A stretch of 64,000 nucleotides of DNA from Citrobacter sp. JGM124 (lineage in GTDB: Bacteria > Pseudomonadota > Gammaproteobacteria > Enterobacterales > Enterobacteriaceae). The DNA is taken from assembly GCF_018257795.1 (NCBI RefSeq), contig NZ_JAERJD010000010.1:1-64000 (forward strand), given 5' to 3'. Within the stretch, counting starts at the first letter, position 1. Each line of letters starts with the position of its first letter. Positions 51,359-62,683 of the stretch are shown here, in pieces. Position numbers and translations under genes: made by a program. The notes beneath the pieces were generated by a model, which had not been told where the DNA came from, searched no databases, and worked only from the letters and a program-made list of their open reading frames with translations.

Positions 51359-54300
51359 TTACTGCGCCTGCACCCGCAGCTCAGCTGCGGAACGACTACG
51401 GTGACCCAATAATGCTTTAACATCACTGGACTTTGGTTTGACTAAGGTAAATTTAGTAGCAAAATCAGGCCAGTTAGCCAGGATTTCTTCACCACGCAAA
51501 GATCCGGTTAACTGAACATGTTCAGTTATCAGACCGCGCAAGTGTTCTTCATGAATAGCTAAATCCTCTACCTGTAACAGCTCGACCAGCTCTGGGTTAA
51601 CCCGTTTAGCGAACTCACCGTCTTCATCCAGAACATAGGCAAAGCCCCCGGTCATCCCGGCACCAAAGTTCACCCCGGTGTGTCCCAGTATGCAGACGAT
51701 GCCACCCGTCATGTACTCACAACCGTTATCGCCAATGCCTTCAACGACAGTGATAGCACCTGAATTACGTACAGCGAAGCGTTCACCCGCACGACCTGCA
51801 GCAAATAATTTACCCCCGGTCGCACCATACAGACAGGTGTTACCGATGATGGTTGCTTCATGGGCCCGGAAAGCCGAACCCACCGGTGGACGCAGGGAAA
51901 GTAAGCCCCCCGCCATGCCTTTACCCACGTAGTCGTTGGCATCGCCGGTCAGGTACAGTTCAACACCGCCAGCATTCCATACGCCAAAGCTCTGGCCCGC
52001 AGTACCGTTAAAGTGTGCTTTAATCGGGTCAGCCGCCAGTCCTTGGTCACCATGTCGTTGAGCAATATAGCCAGACAGGGATGCACCTACAGAACGGTCG
52101 GTATTACGGATATCAAACCAAAATGTTTTGCTTTGTTTTTCATCTATATAGGGTTTAGCCTGGCTTAACAGTCGCTGGTTCAGCTCACCCTTATCGAAGG
52201 GAGGGTTATGCTCTGTACAATAGACGGCTTTACCCGGTGCCGGTGTCGCTGTTTCTAACAGCGCGGACAAATCTAAACGTTGCTGTTTAGCGGTAAATCC
52301 TTCCAGCTCTTTTAACAAGTCAGTGCGACCGATCAAATCTACCAGACGTTTTACACCTAACTTCGCCATCAGCTCACGAGTCTCACGGGCGATAAATTCA
52401 AAGTAGTTGGTTACTTTGAAAGGCAGGCCATGGTAATGGTTCTTGCGCAGTTTATCGTCCTGAGTTGCCACCCCAGTGGCACAGTTGTTCAGGTGACAAA
52501 TACGCAGATATTTACAGCCCAGAGCAACCATTGGCCCAGTACCAAAGCCGAAGCTTTCAGCCCCAAGGATCGCCGCTTTGATGATGTCCAGCCCTGTTTT
52601 TAAGCCGCCATCAACTTGCAGGCGAATTTTATGACGTAACCCATTAGCGACTAAGGCTTGCTGTGTCTCAGCGAGCCCCAATTCCCAAGGACAGCCTGCA
52701 TATTTTACTGAGGAGAGCGGGCTTGCCCCGGTACCGCCGTCATAACCGGCGATAGTAATCAGGTCAGCATAAGCTTTGGCCACACCTGTCGCGATGGTCC
52801 CAACACCTGGCTCAGAAACCAGTTTTACCGAGATCATTGCTGTTGGATTGACCTGTTTGAGGTCAAAAATCAACTGAGCTAAGTCTTCAATCGAATAGAT
52901 ATCATGATGTGGTGGCGGTGATATTAAAGTAACACCAGGTACGGAGTAACGCAGTTTAGCGATATAAGGTGTGACTTTATCACCAGGAAGCTGACCTCCT
53001 TCCCCGGGTTTTGCCCCCTGAGCCACTTTAATTTGGATGACATCGGCACTCATCAGATAAGCGGGGGTCACACCGAAACGCCCTGATGCCACCTGTTTGA
53101 TACGGGAAACTTTATTGGTACCGTAGCGAGCCGGGTCTTCACCCCCTTCACCAGAGTTAGAGTTTCCACCAATTCCGTTCATGGCTTCGGCCAGCGACTC
53201 GTGGGCTTCCGGGCTTAGAGCACCAATGGACATCGCTGCGCTATCAAAGCGTTTGAACAGCTCCGTTGCTGGCTCAACCTCTTCAATGGCTACTGGGGCA
53301 TCCTGCGGGTTGAGGGCGAACATATCACGTAATGTTGCCACAGGACGTTCGTTAACCAGTCTGGCGTAAGCTTGATAGTCACTGTAGTCAGCACTTTGTA
53401 CTGCTTTTTGCAGGGTCTGAACTACATCAGGGTTGTAGGCATGGTACTCCCCGCCATGGACGAACTTCAGCAGTCCGCCTTGTTCCAGTGGTTTACGAAC
53501 CAGCCAGGCTCGTTTAGAGAGGTTCAGCAAATCTTGCTGGAAGTCGGCAAAACTGGCACCACCAATACGGCTGACCACGCCCTGGAAGCAAAGATCGACC
53601 ACGCTATCGTGCAGGCCGACCGCTTCAAACAGTTTTGAGCAACGGTAAGAGGCGATGGTAGAAATGCCCATTTTGGACATTATCTTGTACAACCCTTTAT
53701 TGATACCATTACGGTAATTCTGCATCACCGCCCGGTAGCTTTTATCGATGGTGCCGTTATCAACCAGTTTGCCCAATGTTTCGTAGGCCAGGTAAGGGTA
53801 GATAGCGGTCGCCCCAAAACCAAGCAGTACGGCAAAGTGATGGGGGTCACGTGCACTGGCGGTTTCAACGATAATATTGGCGTCACAACGCAGGCTGCGT
53901 TCTACCAGACGCGTCTGGATGGCACCGACTGCCATTGGGGCCGGAACTGGTAGCCTATGTTTAGCAATACCCCGATCAGATAACACCAGCAAAACGGTAC
54001 CATTACGTACCATATTTTCCGCGTCATCACACAGCGCTTTCACTGTTTCTTCGAGGGAGCGTTCGTCAGGGTTGTAGGTAATATCAAGGGTACTGGCCTG
54101 ATAATATTGTTCTTCTAATGATGTTAATTGCTGGAAATCAGACCACAGTAGAATTGGCGATTTAAAACTCAGGCGATGAGCCTGGCCTTCGGCTTCGCAA
54201 AACACATTCATCTCACGGCCAATACTGGTTGCCAGTGACATGACATGGGCTTCACGCAATGGGTCAATGGGTGGATTGGTGACTTGGGCAAACTGCTGAC

Positions 54301-55819
54301 GGAAGTAGTCGTAAATAATCCGCGGCTGGCTGGAGAGTACGGCAAATGGAGTGTCATCCCCCATTGAACCAACGGCCTCCTGGCCATTCTCACCCAGAAC
54401 ACGAATAATAGTATCCAGCTCTTCATTGCTGTAGTTAAACTGTTTCTGGTAGCTTGCCAGGGTGTCATCATCCAGTGAACGAGCACCGACCTGATCGTCA
54501 GGCAGGTCTTCCAGCGATACCAGACGGCGAACATTTTTATCCATCCAGGCTTGATAAGGATGGCGGCTCTTCAAATCGTCATCCGTTTCGGCTGAATGGA
54601 GAATGCGGCCCGCACGGGTGTCAATCACCATCAGTTCACCTGGGCCGACACGTCCCTTTTCTACCACTTCATCTGGCTGATAGTCCCAGATACCTACTTC
54701 AGATGCACAGGTAATGAGTTTATCTTTGGTTATCACATAGCGAGCCGGGCGCAGACCGTTTCTGTCGAGGTTACAGGCTGCAAAACGACCATCTGACATG
54801 ACAATACCCGCTGGGCCATCCCAGGGTTCCATATGCATGGAGTTGAAGTCAAAGAAGGCGCGTAGCTCCGGGTCCATATTCGGGTTATTCTGCCAGGCTG
54901 GTGGTACCAGTAAACGCATGGCACGGACAATATCCATCCCGCCAGCCAGCAGTAACTCCAGCATATTATCCAGCGAGCTGGAGTCTGAACCTGTTTCGTT
55001 GACGAACGGGGCAGCAGCCTGCAGGTCAGGAATTAATGGCGTCTGGAACTTATAAGTACGTGCTTTGGCCCACTGGCGGTTGCCGGTAATGGTGTTGATT
55101 TCGCCATTATGTGCCAGGTAGCGGAACGGCTGGGCTAATGGCCAGCGTGGTACTGTGTTGGTTGAGAAGCGTTGGTGGAACAGGCAGATGGCTGACTCCA
55201 GACGCAAATCAGCAAGATCCAGATAGAAGCGCGGCAAGTCAGCCGGCATACACAGACCTTTATAGATATTCACTACATTGGACAGGCTGCAGACATAGAA
55301 GTCTTTATCATCCAGCAGGCGTTTTTCGATACGGCGGCGTGCGATAAAAAGACGTCGTTCCATATCACGCGGGCTCCATCCAGCAGGAGCATTAACAAAA
55401 ATTTGTTCGATACGCGGCAGAGAGGAGAGGGCGATTTCACCCAGTACGCCTTCATTAGTTGGCACTTCACGCCAGCCAACAATCGACAGGGTCTCATTTT
55501 GCAGTTCTTCCTCAACCACATGGCGAGCGGCAGTGGCCAGAACAGGGTCTTGATTCAGGAAGAGCATACCCACGGCATAATTTTTCGCCAGGCGCCAGCC
55601 ACGTTCTTCAGCAACAATACGGAAGAAACGGTCTGGTTTTTGCAGCAACAGGCCGCAACCGTCACCGGTTTTACCGTCGGCAAGAATAGCACCACGGTGC
55701 TGCATACGCGCGAGTGCATGAATCGCAGTACGCACGACTTTATGGCTTGGTTCGCCTTCTATATGGGCAATCAGACCAAAACCACAGTTATCCTTCTCAA
55801 GGGATTTATCGTACAACAT
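51359..55819 (-). CDS. gltB: Glutamate synthase (NADPH) large subunit
   Basis: The 1486-residue protein has an N-terminal glutamine amidotransferase domain whose nucleophile Cys12 is exposed after removal of an 11-residue propeptide ([11 protein letters not shown]). It also has a central domain, the FMN and 3Fe-4S synthase domain ([29 protein letters not shown]) and the C-terminal beta-helix. A GGGGAGG site sits before the ATG at 55819. Upstream, the frame continues 16 codons to a stop without a start, so the longer E. coli annotation (1517) does not apply here. Confidence 0.98.
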   Translation of the reverse strand: MLYDKSLEKDNCGFGLIAHIEGEPSHKVVRTAIHALARMQHRGAILADGKTGDGCGLLLQKPDRFFRIVAEERGWRLAKNYAVGMLFLNQDPVLATAARHVVEEELQNETLSIVGWREVPTNEGVLGEIALSSLPRIEQIFVNAPAGWSPRDMERRLFIARRRIEKRLLDDKDFYVCSLSNVVNIYKGLCMPADLPRFYLDLADLRLESAICLFHQRFSTNTVPRWPLAQPFRYLAHNGEINTITGNRQWAKARTYKFQTPLIPDLQAAAPFVNETGSDSSSLDNMLELLLAGGMDIVRAMRLLVPPAWQNNPNMDPELRAFFDFNSMHMEPWDGPAGIVMSDGRFAACNLDRNGLRPARYVITKDKLITCASEVGIWDYQPDEVVEKGRVGPGELMVIDTRAGRILHSAETDDDLKSRHPYQAWMDKNVRRLVSLEDLPDDQVGARSLDDDTLASYQKQFNYSNEELDTIIRVLGENGQEAVGSMGDDTPFAVLSSQPRIIYDYFRQQFAQVTNPPIDPLREAHVMSLATSIGREMNVFCEAEGQAHRLSFKSPILLWSDFQQLTSLEEQYYQASTLDITYNPDERSLEETVKALCDDAENMVRNGTVLLVLSDRGIAKHRLPVPAPMAVGAIQTRLVERSLRCDANIIVETASARDPHHFAVLLGFGATAIYPYLAYETLGKLVDNGTIDKSYRAVMQNYRNGINKGLYKIMSKMGISTIASYRCSKLFEAVGLHDSVVDLCFQGVVSRIGGASFADFQQDLLNLSKRAWLVRKPLEQGGLLKFVHGGEYHAYNPDVVQTLQKAVQSADYSDYQAYARLVNERPVATLRDMFALNPQDAPVAIEEVEPATELFKRFDSAAMSIGALSPEAHESLAEAMNGIGGNSNSGEGGEDPARYGTNKVSRIKQVASGRFGVTPAYLMSADVIQIKVAQGAKPGEGGQLPGDKVTPYIAKLRYSVPGVTLISPPPHHDIYSIEDLAQLIFDLKQVNPTAMISVKLVSEPGVGTIATGVAKAYADLITIAGYDGGTGASPLSSVKYAGCPWELGLAETQQALVANGLRHKIRLQVDGGLKTGLDIIKAAILGAESFGFGTGPMVALGCKYLRICHLNNCATGVATQDDKLRKNHYHGLPFKVTNYFEFIARETRELMAKLGVKRLVDLIGRTDLLKELEGFTAKQQRLDLSALLETATPAPGKAVYCTEHNPPFDKGELNQRLLSQAKPYIDEKQSKTFWFDIRNTDRSVGASLSGYIAQRHGDQGLAADPIKAHFNGTAGQSFGVWNAGGVELYLTGDANDYVGKGMAGGLLSLRPPVGSAFRAHEATIIGNTCLYGATGGKLFAAGRAGERFAVRNSGAITVVEGIGDNGCEYMTGGIVCILGHTGVNFGAGMTGGFAYVLDEDGEFAKRVNPELVELLQVEDLAIHEEHLRGLITEHVQLTGSLRGEEILANWPDFATKFTLVKPKSSDVKALLGHRSRSAAELRVQAQ

Positions 55820-56672
55820 TTCAGTGAACCTCCCCAGGCTCTGCGTGATCTCTCTGTTGGGTAGTGCTTAGGCACAGCAAGGGTGGGGCGACGGGGTGGG
55901 GGTCTGGATACCTGCCTCGTGTGTCGCCCTCTTATTGGCCAACCTATCCGGTTTAGCAAGGGGTAAACTTGCTTCAGAGGGAATCTCAATTACTGCATAA
56001 AGATGATGAGTGGATGACTCATCCAGAAAGCTTCCAGCGGATAATCACGTTATCGGGAAAGCGCATACACGTCAAATGGCATGTCTTTGTTAGGTGAATG
56101 ACCAGTTTTCTTTTAATGCAATGAAAGTAAATGATTTTTTGTTTTTTTTAACGTGTGTTGGGTTAGGTTAACACATAGGATAATGTGATCAGGCTCACTG
56201 TGTACGGCCGGGTTTATCTAATTATTACGCTGAGATATTTGTTTTTTTCGATATAAAAGACTGCTGACGATATTAATTGTGAATTAATTGGCTGTTTTTT
56301 AGGGTTTTATAATATTTTAACCAGTTAAAAGTTCAGATATAAGAAAAAGTTATTACGCCTGGTGTGGTTAAAAATGCGAATTATTTGCATTTATATGCGA
56401 GGAGGGTAAAGCTCCGCCACGACGCTTGATCTACGTCATCGTCAAAGGTCATGCAGAAATGGAAAATGGGCCTCATTTATCAGAGGCGGTCTATCAGGTT
56501 ATTCTCTTCAATAAATTAGTCAATAAATTTATTAGCTAATCTATATATCTGTTAAATGAGGTTAGATATTGCAGGCTCAGAATGTGAGGGGTAAACGCGA
56601 ATATGGGTTTAAGCCTGAGCCATCGTAAATTTTGCGGTATATTTAATGTCTCTATGGTGAAGGAAAACTTCC
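55820..56672. promoter_or_regulatory. gltB-arcB divergent intergenic region
   Basis: This 853-bp region has no gene I can support; the yhcC gene found here in E. coli is missing. The middle part (56100-56360) is A/T-rich and probably holds the gltB promoter and binding sites for global regulators. A near-consensus CRP site is at 56184-56199. The arcB promoter should lie in the last 200 bases. Confidence 0.6.
56184..56199. promoter_or_regulatory. CRP-binding site candidate
   Basis: TGTGATCAGGCTCACT matches the CRP consensus TGTGA-N6-TCACA in 9 of 10 core positions. It is about 365 bases before gltB and 475 before arcB. E. coli gltB is known to be CRP-affected, so gltB is the likelier target. 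Confidence 0.65.
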
Positions 56673-59012
56673 ATGAAACAACTCAGAAGATTAGCGCAGT
56701 ATTACGTTGATTTAATGGTAAAGCTCGGGCTGGTTCGCTTCTCCTTGCTGTTAGCCTCAGCTTTAGTCCTGACGGCAATGGTGGTACAGATGGCGGTGAC
56801 GCTGGTGCTGCGCGGGCAGGTTGAAAGTATTGATGTCGTACGCTCTATTTTCTTTGGTTTGTTGATAACACCATGGGCTGTTTACTTCTTATCTGTGGTG
56901 GTTGAGCAACTTGAGGAGTCCAGGCAGCGGTTATCGAATATGGTCGATAAGCTAGAAGAGATGCGCAAGCGAGACTTAAACCTTAATGTGCAACTCAAAG
57001 ACAATATTAACCAGCTCAACCTGGAAATTGCCGAACGTGTTAAGGCAGAGCAAGAACGCCAGAGCATGCTGGAACAGCTCAAGATCGAAATGGAAGAGCG
57101 TGAAGTCACGCAAATCAGACTGGAGCAGCAATCTTCTTTTTTACGATCTTTTCTTGATGCATCCCCTGATTTAGTTTTTTATCGTAATGAAAATAAAGAA
57201 TTTTCTGGCTGTAACCGGGCAATGGAGTTGCTGACGGGTAAAAGTGAGAAGCAACTGGTGCAACTTAAGCCTGAGGATGTTTACTCCCAGGATGCCGCGC
57301 TAAAAGTGAATGAGACGGACGAGAAAGTCTTCCATCACAATGTTTCTCTGACCTATGAACAGTGGCTTGAGTACCCTGATGGGCGTAAAGCCTGCTTTGA
57401 AATTCGTAAAGTACCCTATTATGACCGTGTGGGAAAACGCCATGGCCTGATGGGATTCGGGCGTGATATTACTGAGCGTAAACGCTATCAGGATGCACTG
57501 GAACGAGCCAGTCGGGATAAAACGACCTTTATTTCGACTATCAGTCATGAATTGCGTACCCCACTGAATGGGATCGTCGGCCTGAGCCGCATTTTGCTGG
57601 ATACGGAACTGACAACCGAGCAGACCAACTATTTAAAAACTATCCATGTTTCTGCTATTACGCTGGGTAATATTTTTAACGATATTATCGATATGGATAA
57701 GCTTGAACGGCATAAAGTGCAGCTGGACAATCAACCGATAGACTTCACCAGCTTTCTTGCGGAACTTGAGAACCTGTCTGGCCTTCAAGCCCAGCAAAAG
57801 GGACTCACGTTTGTTATGGAACCAACACCACCAATACCCTACAAAGTTATTACCGATGGTACGCGTTTGCGTCAAATCCTCTGGAATCTGATCAGTAATG
57901 CTGTGAAATTTACCCCGAAAGGTGGGCTGGTCACGGTGAGGGTTCACTATGAGTCAGAGCAGTGCCTCTGCTTTGAGGTCCAGGATTCTGGGATCGGTAT
58001 TCCTGAGGAAGAGCAGGATAAAATTTTTGCCATGTATTATCAGGTCAAAGACAGTCATGGCGGGAAACCCGCTACAGGCACAGGGATTGGGCTTGCAGTA
58101 TCGCGGCGGCTGGCAAGAAGTATGGGCGGCGATATTCAGGTGAAAAGCCTGCCTGGTGAAGGCTCGATATTTACGCTTAAAGTTCAGGCCCCGAGTGTGG
58201 CTGAAGAAGTGGAAGACACCCTGGATGATGATATGCCGCTACCCGCGTTGCATGTATTACTGGTAGAAGATATTGAACTAAATGTCGTGGTGGCGCGTTC
58301 GGTGTTAGAAAAACTGGGTAATAGTGTTGATATTGCCATGACCGGGAAAGAAGCTCTGGAAATGTTCTCTCCAGATGAGTATGACCTGGTCTTGCTGGAT
58401 ATTCAGTTGCCGGATATGACCGGTATGGATATCTCACGCGCTCTTAATCAGCGCTTTAAGAAAGAGTCGCTACCGCCATTGGTTGCACTCACCGCGAATG
58501 TTCTGAAAGATAAAAGAGAATATTTGGATGCGGGGATGGATGATGTTCTCAGTAAGCCACTGGCAGTTCCGGCATTGATGTCCATTATCAGGAAGTATTG
58601 GGACTCTTCGGACAGGGAAGACTCGCCTGTACTGATGAAAGTAGAAACAGAACAACAGCATGCACTACTCGATATTCCGATGCTGGAGCAATACCTTGAG
58701 TTAGTCGGTCCGAAGATCATCACCGACGGGGCTGCGATATTTGAAAAAATGATGCCGGGTTATCTGGATGTTCTCGATTCCAATATGACCGCCAGAGATA
58801 ATAAAGGTGTGGTTGAAGAGGGGCATAAAATCAAAGGTGCAGCGGGATCGGTGGGACTGCGCCATCTGCAACAATTAGCACAACAGATTCAGTCACCGGA
58901 TCTGCCAGCCTGGTCAGATAATGTTGGTGAATGGATAGAACAGCTCAGACATGAGTGGCAGCATGATGTAAATGTGCTACGAGCCTGGGTGTTTGCAGCC
59001 ACGAAAAAATGA
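56673..59012 (+). CDS. arcB: Hybrid sensor kinase ArcB
   Basis: The 779-residue protein has two membrane segments (about 20-45 and 55-78), a coiled coil, a PAS domain (about 152-270), and a histidine kinase domain with His292 (ISHELRTPLN) and ATP-binding GTGIGLAVSRR. It ends with a receiver domain with Asp576 (LLDIQLPD) and an Hpt domain with His718 (EEGHKIKGAAGS). The phosphorelay to ArcA represses respiratory genes without oxygen. The two cysteines used in quinone sensing by E. coli ArcB (180 and 241) are present, in FSGCNRAM and RKACFEIR. Confidence 0.98.
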   Translation: MKQLRRLAQYYVDLMVKLGLVRFSLLLASALVLTAMVVQMAVTLVLRGQVESIDVVRSIFFGLLITPWAVYFLSVVVEQLEESRQRLSNMVDKLEEMRKRDLNLNVQLKDNINQLNLEIAERVKAEQERQSMLEQLKIEMEEREVTQIRLEQQSSFLRSFLDASPDLVFYRNENKEFSGCNRAMELLTGKSEKQLVQLKPEDVYSQDAALKVNETDEKVFHHNVSLTYEQWLEYPDGRKACFEIRKVPYYDRVGKRHGLMGFGRDITERKRYQDALERASRDKTTFISTISHELRTPLNGIVGLSRILLDTELTTEQTNYLKTIHVSAITLGNIFNDIIDMDKLERHKVQLDNQPIDFTSFLAELENLSGLQAQQKGLTFVMEPTPPIPYKVITDGTRLRQILWNLISNAVKFTPKGGLVTVRVHYESEQCLCFEVQDSGIGIPEEEQDKIFAMYYQVKDSHGGKPATGTGIGLAVSRRLARSMGGDIQVKSLPGEGSIFTLKVQAPSVAEEVEDTLDDDMPLPALHVLLVEDIELNVVVARSVLEKLGNSVDIAMTGKEALEMFSPDEYDLVLLDIQLPDMTGMDISRALNQRFKKESLPPLVALTANVLKDKREYLDAGMDDVLSKPLAVPALMSIIRKYWDSSDREDSPVLMKVETEQQHALLDIPMLEQYLELVGPKIITDGAAIFEKMMPGYLDVLDSNMTARDNKGVVEEGHKIKGAAGSVGLRHLQQLAQQIQSPDLPAWSDNVGEWIEQLRHEWQHDVNVLRAWVFAATKK

Positions 59013-59230
59013 CCCCGGCCTAGACCAGGGTGCGCGAATAGAGCGCCAACACCAGGGAAAACAACATGGTAGTTTATTCTGTGGCTGTAATGATGGGGTA
59101 CAGCGGAAAATAACCCTTGTATCTCACCGTGTAATGATAGCAAAAATCAGGCGTATTGTTACGCATAGTTATGAATTATGTTACTTATTGTAAATAAAAT
59201 ATTAAAGTAAGCAGAGACGGGAAAGAACAG

Positions 59231-59884
59231 ATGAAGAAAATCGGCGTAGTGTTGAGCGGTTGTGGTGTTTATGATGGCAGTGAAATTCATGAAGCGGTAT
59301 TAACACTGCTGGCACTCGCTCATTCAGGTGCAGAGGCCGTTTGCTTTGCGCCAGATAAACCTCAGTCTGATGTTATTAATCATCTGAATGGTGAAACCGT
59401 TGAACAACAGCGCTCAGTATTGCAGGAGTCTGCGCGAATTACTCGAGGCGTAATTAAACCCTTACATGAAGCCAGCGCCGAGACACTGGATGGTTTGATC
59501 GTGCCGGGAGGTTTTGGCGCGGCTAAAAATCTCAGTACCTTTGCAAGCCAGGGCATTGACTGTACCGTGGACGATGACTTTTCCCGTTTAGTTCGTGATA
59601 TGCATGCTCAGGGCAAACCATTGGGTTTTATGTGCATTGCACCGGTGATGTTGCCTAAAATTTTTGATGTGTCACTGCGTATCACCATTGGTACCGATCT
59701 GGATACCGCCGACTTGCTGGAAGAGATGGGAGCAGAGCATATTCCTTGCCCGGTTGATGACATTGTGGTTGATGAAGAACAAAAAGTGGTCACAACGCCG
59801 GCTTACATGCTGGCCACACGCATTGATGAAGCTGCATTGGGTATTAATAAGCTGGTCTCGCGAGTACTGGAATTAGCCGAATGA
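59231..59884 (+). CDS. elbB: Glyoxalase ElbB (DJ-1/PfpI superfamily)
   Basis: The 217-residue protein starts [20 protein letters not shown] and carries the nucleophile-elbow cysteine in [12 protein letters not shown] and the oxyanion-type [15 protein letters not shown]. coli ElbB has weak glyoxalase activity and improves isoprenoid yield. It overlaps mtgA by 4 bases (ATGA). Confidence 0.96.
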   Translation: MKKIGVVLSGCGVYDGSEIHEAVLTLLALAHSGAEAVCFAPDKPQSDVINHLNGETVEQQRSVLQESARITRGVIKPLHEASAETLDGLIVPGGFGAAKNLSTFASQGIDCTVDDDFSRLVRDMHAQGKPLGFMCIAPVMLPKIFDVSLRITIGTDLDTADLLEEMGAEHIPCPVDDIVVDEEQKVVTTPAYMLATRIDEAALGINKLVSRVLELAE

Positions 59885-60609
59885 CAAAGCGGCGCTTTAC
59901 TCTGTTTGGGAGGTTAAAGCGCCTGTTCTGGCGTGGGATAGTGGCCATATGTGCGGTGTGGTTGTCTGGCATTGTTTTGTTTAGCCTGGTGCCTGTTCCC
60001 TTCTCCGCAGTGATGGTTGAACGACAGGTGAGTGCCTGGTTAGACGGTGATTTCAGCTATCGCGCCCATTCAGACTGGGTCAGTATGGATAACATCAGTC
60101 CATGGATGGGGTTGGCGGTGATTGCTGCCGAAGATCAAAAATTCCCTGACCACTGGGGGATTGACTTTGGTGCGATAAAAAAAGCGCTGGCTCATAATGA
60201 ACGGAATGAAACGCATTTGCGGGGGGCTTCGACCATCTCGCAACAGACGGTAAAAAATCTATTGTTATGGGACGGGCGTAGTTGGGTCCGTAAAGTTCTT
60301 GAAGCGGGTTTAACATTGGTAACAGAAGCGGTCTGGAGTAAGCAGCGTATTTTGACCGTGTATTTGAATATCGCTGAATTTGGTGAAGGTATTTTTGGTG
60401 TCGAGGCGGCGGCACGACATTACTTCAACAAGTCTGCCCACCAGCTTACACCTGCCGAAGCGGCACTGTTAGCTGCTGTCTTGCCAAACCCGATACGCTT
60501 TAAGGCCAATGCTCCCTCTGGGTATATTCTCCAGCGCCAGCAGTGGATACTGCGGCAAATGCGTCAGCTGGGTGGGACATCATTTATGAGGCTGCATAAT
60601 CTGGATTAA
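59881..60609 (+). CDS. mtgA: Monofunctional peptidoglycan glycosyltransferase
   Basis: The 242-residue GT51 enzyme has an N-terminal membrane segment (about 15-38), the catalytic glutamate in [17 protein letters not shown], and the second motif [16 protein letters not shown]. It also has the third [20 protein letters not shown]. It polymerises lipid II glycan strands at division sites. It is translationally coupled to elbB. Confidence 0.97.
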   Translation: MTKRRFTLFGRLKRLFWRGIVAICAVWLSGIVLFSLVPVPFSAVMVERQVSAWLDGDFSYRAHSDWVSMDNISPWMGLAVIAAEDQKFPDHWGIDFGAIKKALAHNERNETHLRGASTISQQTVKNLLLWDGRSWVRKVLEAGLTLVTEAVWSKQRILTVYLNIAEFGEGIFGVEAAARHYFNKSAHQLTPAEAALLAAVLPNPIRFKANAPSGYILQRQQWILRQMRQLGGTSFMRLHNLD

Positions 60610-60627
60610 AATAATGATGAAGACTGA

Positions 60628-60900
60628 CTAGTCTTCATCAAATCCGGCATTAAATAACGCTATCACGGCAGCCAGGGCTTGTTCTTCCTGTGGCCCACTG
60701 GCTTCAACTTCAAGCTGTCCCCCCTGAGAAGAGTCCAGCATGAGTAAAGCAATGACGCTACTGGCCTCGGCTTCCGTTCCCGCTTCATTACGGAGTAGAA
60801 CTTCGGCATCGAAACTTTGTACCAGCTCGAATAGCTTCATGGCTGGACGGGCGTGCATGCCCAGTTTATTGGTTATCTTTACGGTCTGTCTGACACTCAT
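60628..60900 (-). CDS. ptsO: Phosphocarrier protein NPr of the nitrogen PTS
   Basis: The 90-residue HPr-like protein has its phosphorylated histidine in [10 protein letters not shown] (His16) and the HPr core ([20 protein letters not shown]). It passes phosphate from PtsP to PtsN. It overlaps rapZ by 4 bases. The gene is also called npr. Confidence 0.97.
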   Translation of the reverse strand: MSVRQTVKITNKLGMHARPAMKLFELVQSFDAEVLLRNEAGTEAEASSVIALLMLDSSQGGQLEVEASGPQEEQALAAVIALFNAGFDED

Positions 60901-61751
60901 GTTTTACGTTTTTCCAGAGTTCTGTGGCGCGACTGAACATTTTTACCCCGTGAGCGAAAATAGTCAGCGAGCTGCTCTGCAATATACACCGAACGGTGTT
61001 TACCCCCAGTACAACCAATAGCGACCGTCAGATAACTACGGTTGTTAGTTTCCAGCATGGGTAACCACAATTCGAGATAACTGCGAGTCTGGTAAATAAA
61101 ATTATGTACTTCAGTATGGCGATCCAGGAATGCAGCAACAGGCCGATCAAGGCCTGTCATTGGCCGTAGTTTAGGATCCCAATGGGGGTTTGGCAGGAAA
61201 CGCACATCAAAAACGTAATCCGCATCAATAGGGATCCCGTGTTTGAAACCAAAAGATTCAAAGACCATCGTTAACTCGCGTTCGCGTTTTCCCAGTAAGC
61301 GAGTACGCAGCATTTCAGCCAGTTCATGCACTGACATTTCAGAGGTGTCAATGATCAGGTCAGCACGAGATTTTAGAGGTTCGAGTAAATTGCTCTCTTC
61401 ATCAATAGCACTTTCAAGAGAGAGATTTTTGCTGGACAACGGGTGCAGGCGACGCGTATCGCTATAACGACGGATTAGCGTGTTACGGTCCGCGTCTAAA
61501 AAGAGTAATTGTGGGGTAAAGGCATCCGGCAGATTACTCATTGCCTGGTCAAAAATTTCTGGTGATTCAGGCATATTACGCACATCAATGCTGATGGCTG
61601 CGGAGACTTCCCGGCCTGTCAGGGTTTTTGCCAAGTCAGGGAGTAGTACTACCGGCAGGTTATCAACACAATAAAAGCCCATATCCTCCAGCGCACGCAG
61701 AGCAACTGATTTCCCCGATCCTGAAGTACCGCTAACGATCATCAGTACCAT
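60897..61751 (-). CDS. rapZ: RNase adaptor RapZ
   Basis: The 284-residue protein has Walker [10 protein letters not shown] (7-15), a kinase-like N domain and a C-terminal domain that binds GlmZ and glucosamine-6-phosphate ([17 protein letters not shown]). The tail is basic ([11 protein letters not shown]). It targets sRNA GlmZ to RNase E and so tunes glmS. Fixed neighbours are ptsN and ptsO. Confidence 0.97.
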   Translation of the reverse strand: MVLMIVSGTSGSGKSVALRALEDMGFYCVDNLPVVLLPDLAKTLTGREVSAAISIDVRNMPESPEIFDQAMSNLPDAFTPQLLFLDADRNTLIRRYSDTRRLHPLSSKNLSLESAIDEESNLLEPLKSRADLIIDTSEMSVHELAEMLRTRLLGKRERELTMVFESFGFKHGIPIDADYVFDVRFLPNPHWDPKLRPMTGLDRPVAAFLDRHTEVHNFIYQTRSYLELWLPMLETNNRSYLTVAIGCTGGKHRSVYIAEQLADYFRSRGKNVQSRHRTLEKRKT

Positions 61752-61793
61752 ATGCTCACTCTCCAGATTTAACTGTCTGATATATCAAAGATG

Positions 61794-62294
61794 CTAATCA
61801 CTACTGGTTTCGACCGAACTGGCTGCGTTTTCAGTGATGATATTATAAATATCGCTGTCACTATTCGCTAACCGTAAGCGGCGACAGATATTTTTATCCG
61901 CCAGACGCTTGGCCACCAGGGATAGAATATGAAGATGTGTTTTCGTCTGTTCGGCTGGTACCAGTAGGGCGAATAACAGGTCTACGGGTTGGTTATCTAT
62001 CGAGTCAAAAACGATGGGCGTTTCTAACTGAATGAAGACACCAACGGCCTTGGCTGCATCCTCTTCGATTTTGCCATGAGGGATAGCAATACCATTGCCA
62101 ATACCAGTACTTCCCATGCGTTCACGGGTAAGAATTGCCTCAAATACAATTTGAGAGGGTAAACCGAGTTGCTTCGCTGCCAGTTCGCTGATGATTTCCA
62201 GCGCACGTTTTTTACTCTGGCAATGGACACCACTACGGGTACATTCCTGGTTAAGGACCGAGCTCAATTGCAAAATAGGATCGTTATTTGTCAT
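61794..62294 (-). CDS. ptsN: Nitrogen-PTS enzyme IIA
   Basis: The 166-residue EIIA(Ntr) has the phosphorylation site His73 in GNGIAIPHGKIEEDA and the typical start PILQLSSVLNQECTRSGVHC. It regulates potassium uptake (TrkA, KdpD) and other targets by phosphorylation state. It lies 42 bases before rapZ. The tail after residue 155 is Ser/Thr/Asn-rich. Confidence 0.98.
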   Translation of the reverse strand: MTNNDPILQLSSVLNQECTRSGVHCQSKKRALEIISELAAKQLGLPSQIVFEAILTRERMGSTGIGNGIAIPHGKIEEDAAKAVGVFIQLETPIVFDSIDNQPVDLLFALLVPAEQTKTHLHILSLVAKRLADKNICRRLRLANSDSDIYNIITENAASSVETSSD

Positions 62295-62373
62295 AAGTTC
62301 ACCTAAGCATTCTTATGCGAACGGCCCGTTACCGAAAGCAACGGGCCGATGGAGCACAGAGATGCCTGGATTA

Positions 62374-62661
62374 TCAATGTTGTTTTAGTTTATCTTTATG
62401 TTTAGTTAACTGACGGGCTAATTTGTCGATCAGGCCATCAATCGCGGCGTACATCTCCTGGCCTTCTGCACTTGCGTGCAATTCCCCACCATTTACATGC
62501 AGCGTAGCATCCGCTATATGAGCTACCTTTTCTACCTTCAACACAATATAAACCTGGTTAATTCTCTCGAAGTATTGTTCCAGTTTGGCAAATTTTGTGT
62601 TCAAAAAATCACGTAATGCATCTGTGATTTCAACGTTTTGGCCGGTAATGTTTAGCTGCAT
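62374..62661 (-). CDS. hpf: Ribosome hibernation promoting factor
   Basis: The 95-residue short HPF starts MQLNITGQNVEITDALRDFL and ends KHKDKLKQH. It binds the 30S decoding centre and helps form 100S ribosome dimers with RMF in stationary phase. ATG 62661 is the family start; a longer frame to 62805 runs into rpoN and is not used. Confidence 0.98.
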   Translation of the reverse strand: MQLNITGQNVEITDALRDFLNTKFAKLEQYFERINQVYIVLKVEKVAHIADATLHVNGGELHASAEGQEMYAAIDGLIDKLARQLTKHKDKLKQH

Positions 62662-62683
62662 ATTGTTTTCCTTATCAATGGAG

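Noticed and set aside
55771-55989. 72-codon minus-strand frame covering the gltB leader
   Set aside because: It is in another frame than gltB, overlaps its start, and its Arg/Pro-rich composition looks noncoding.
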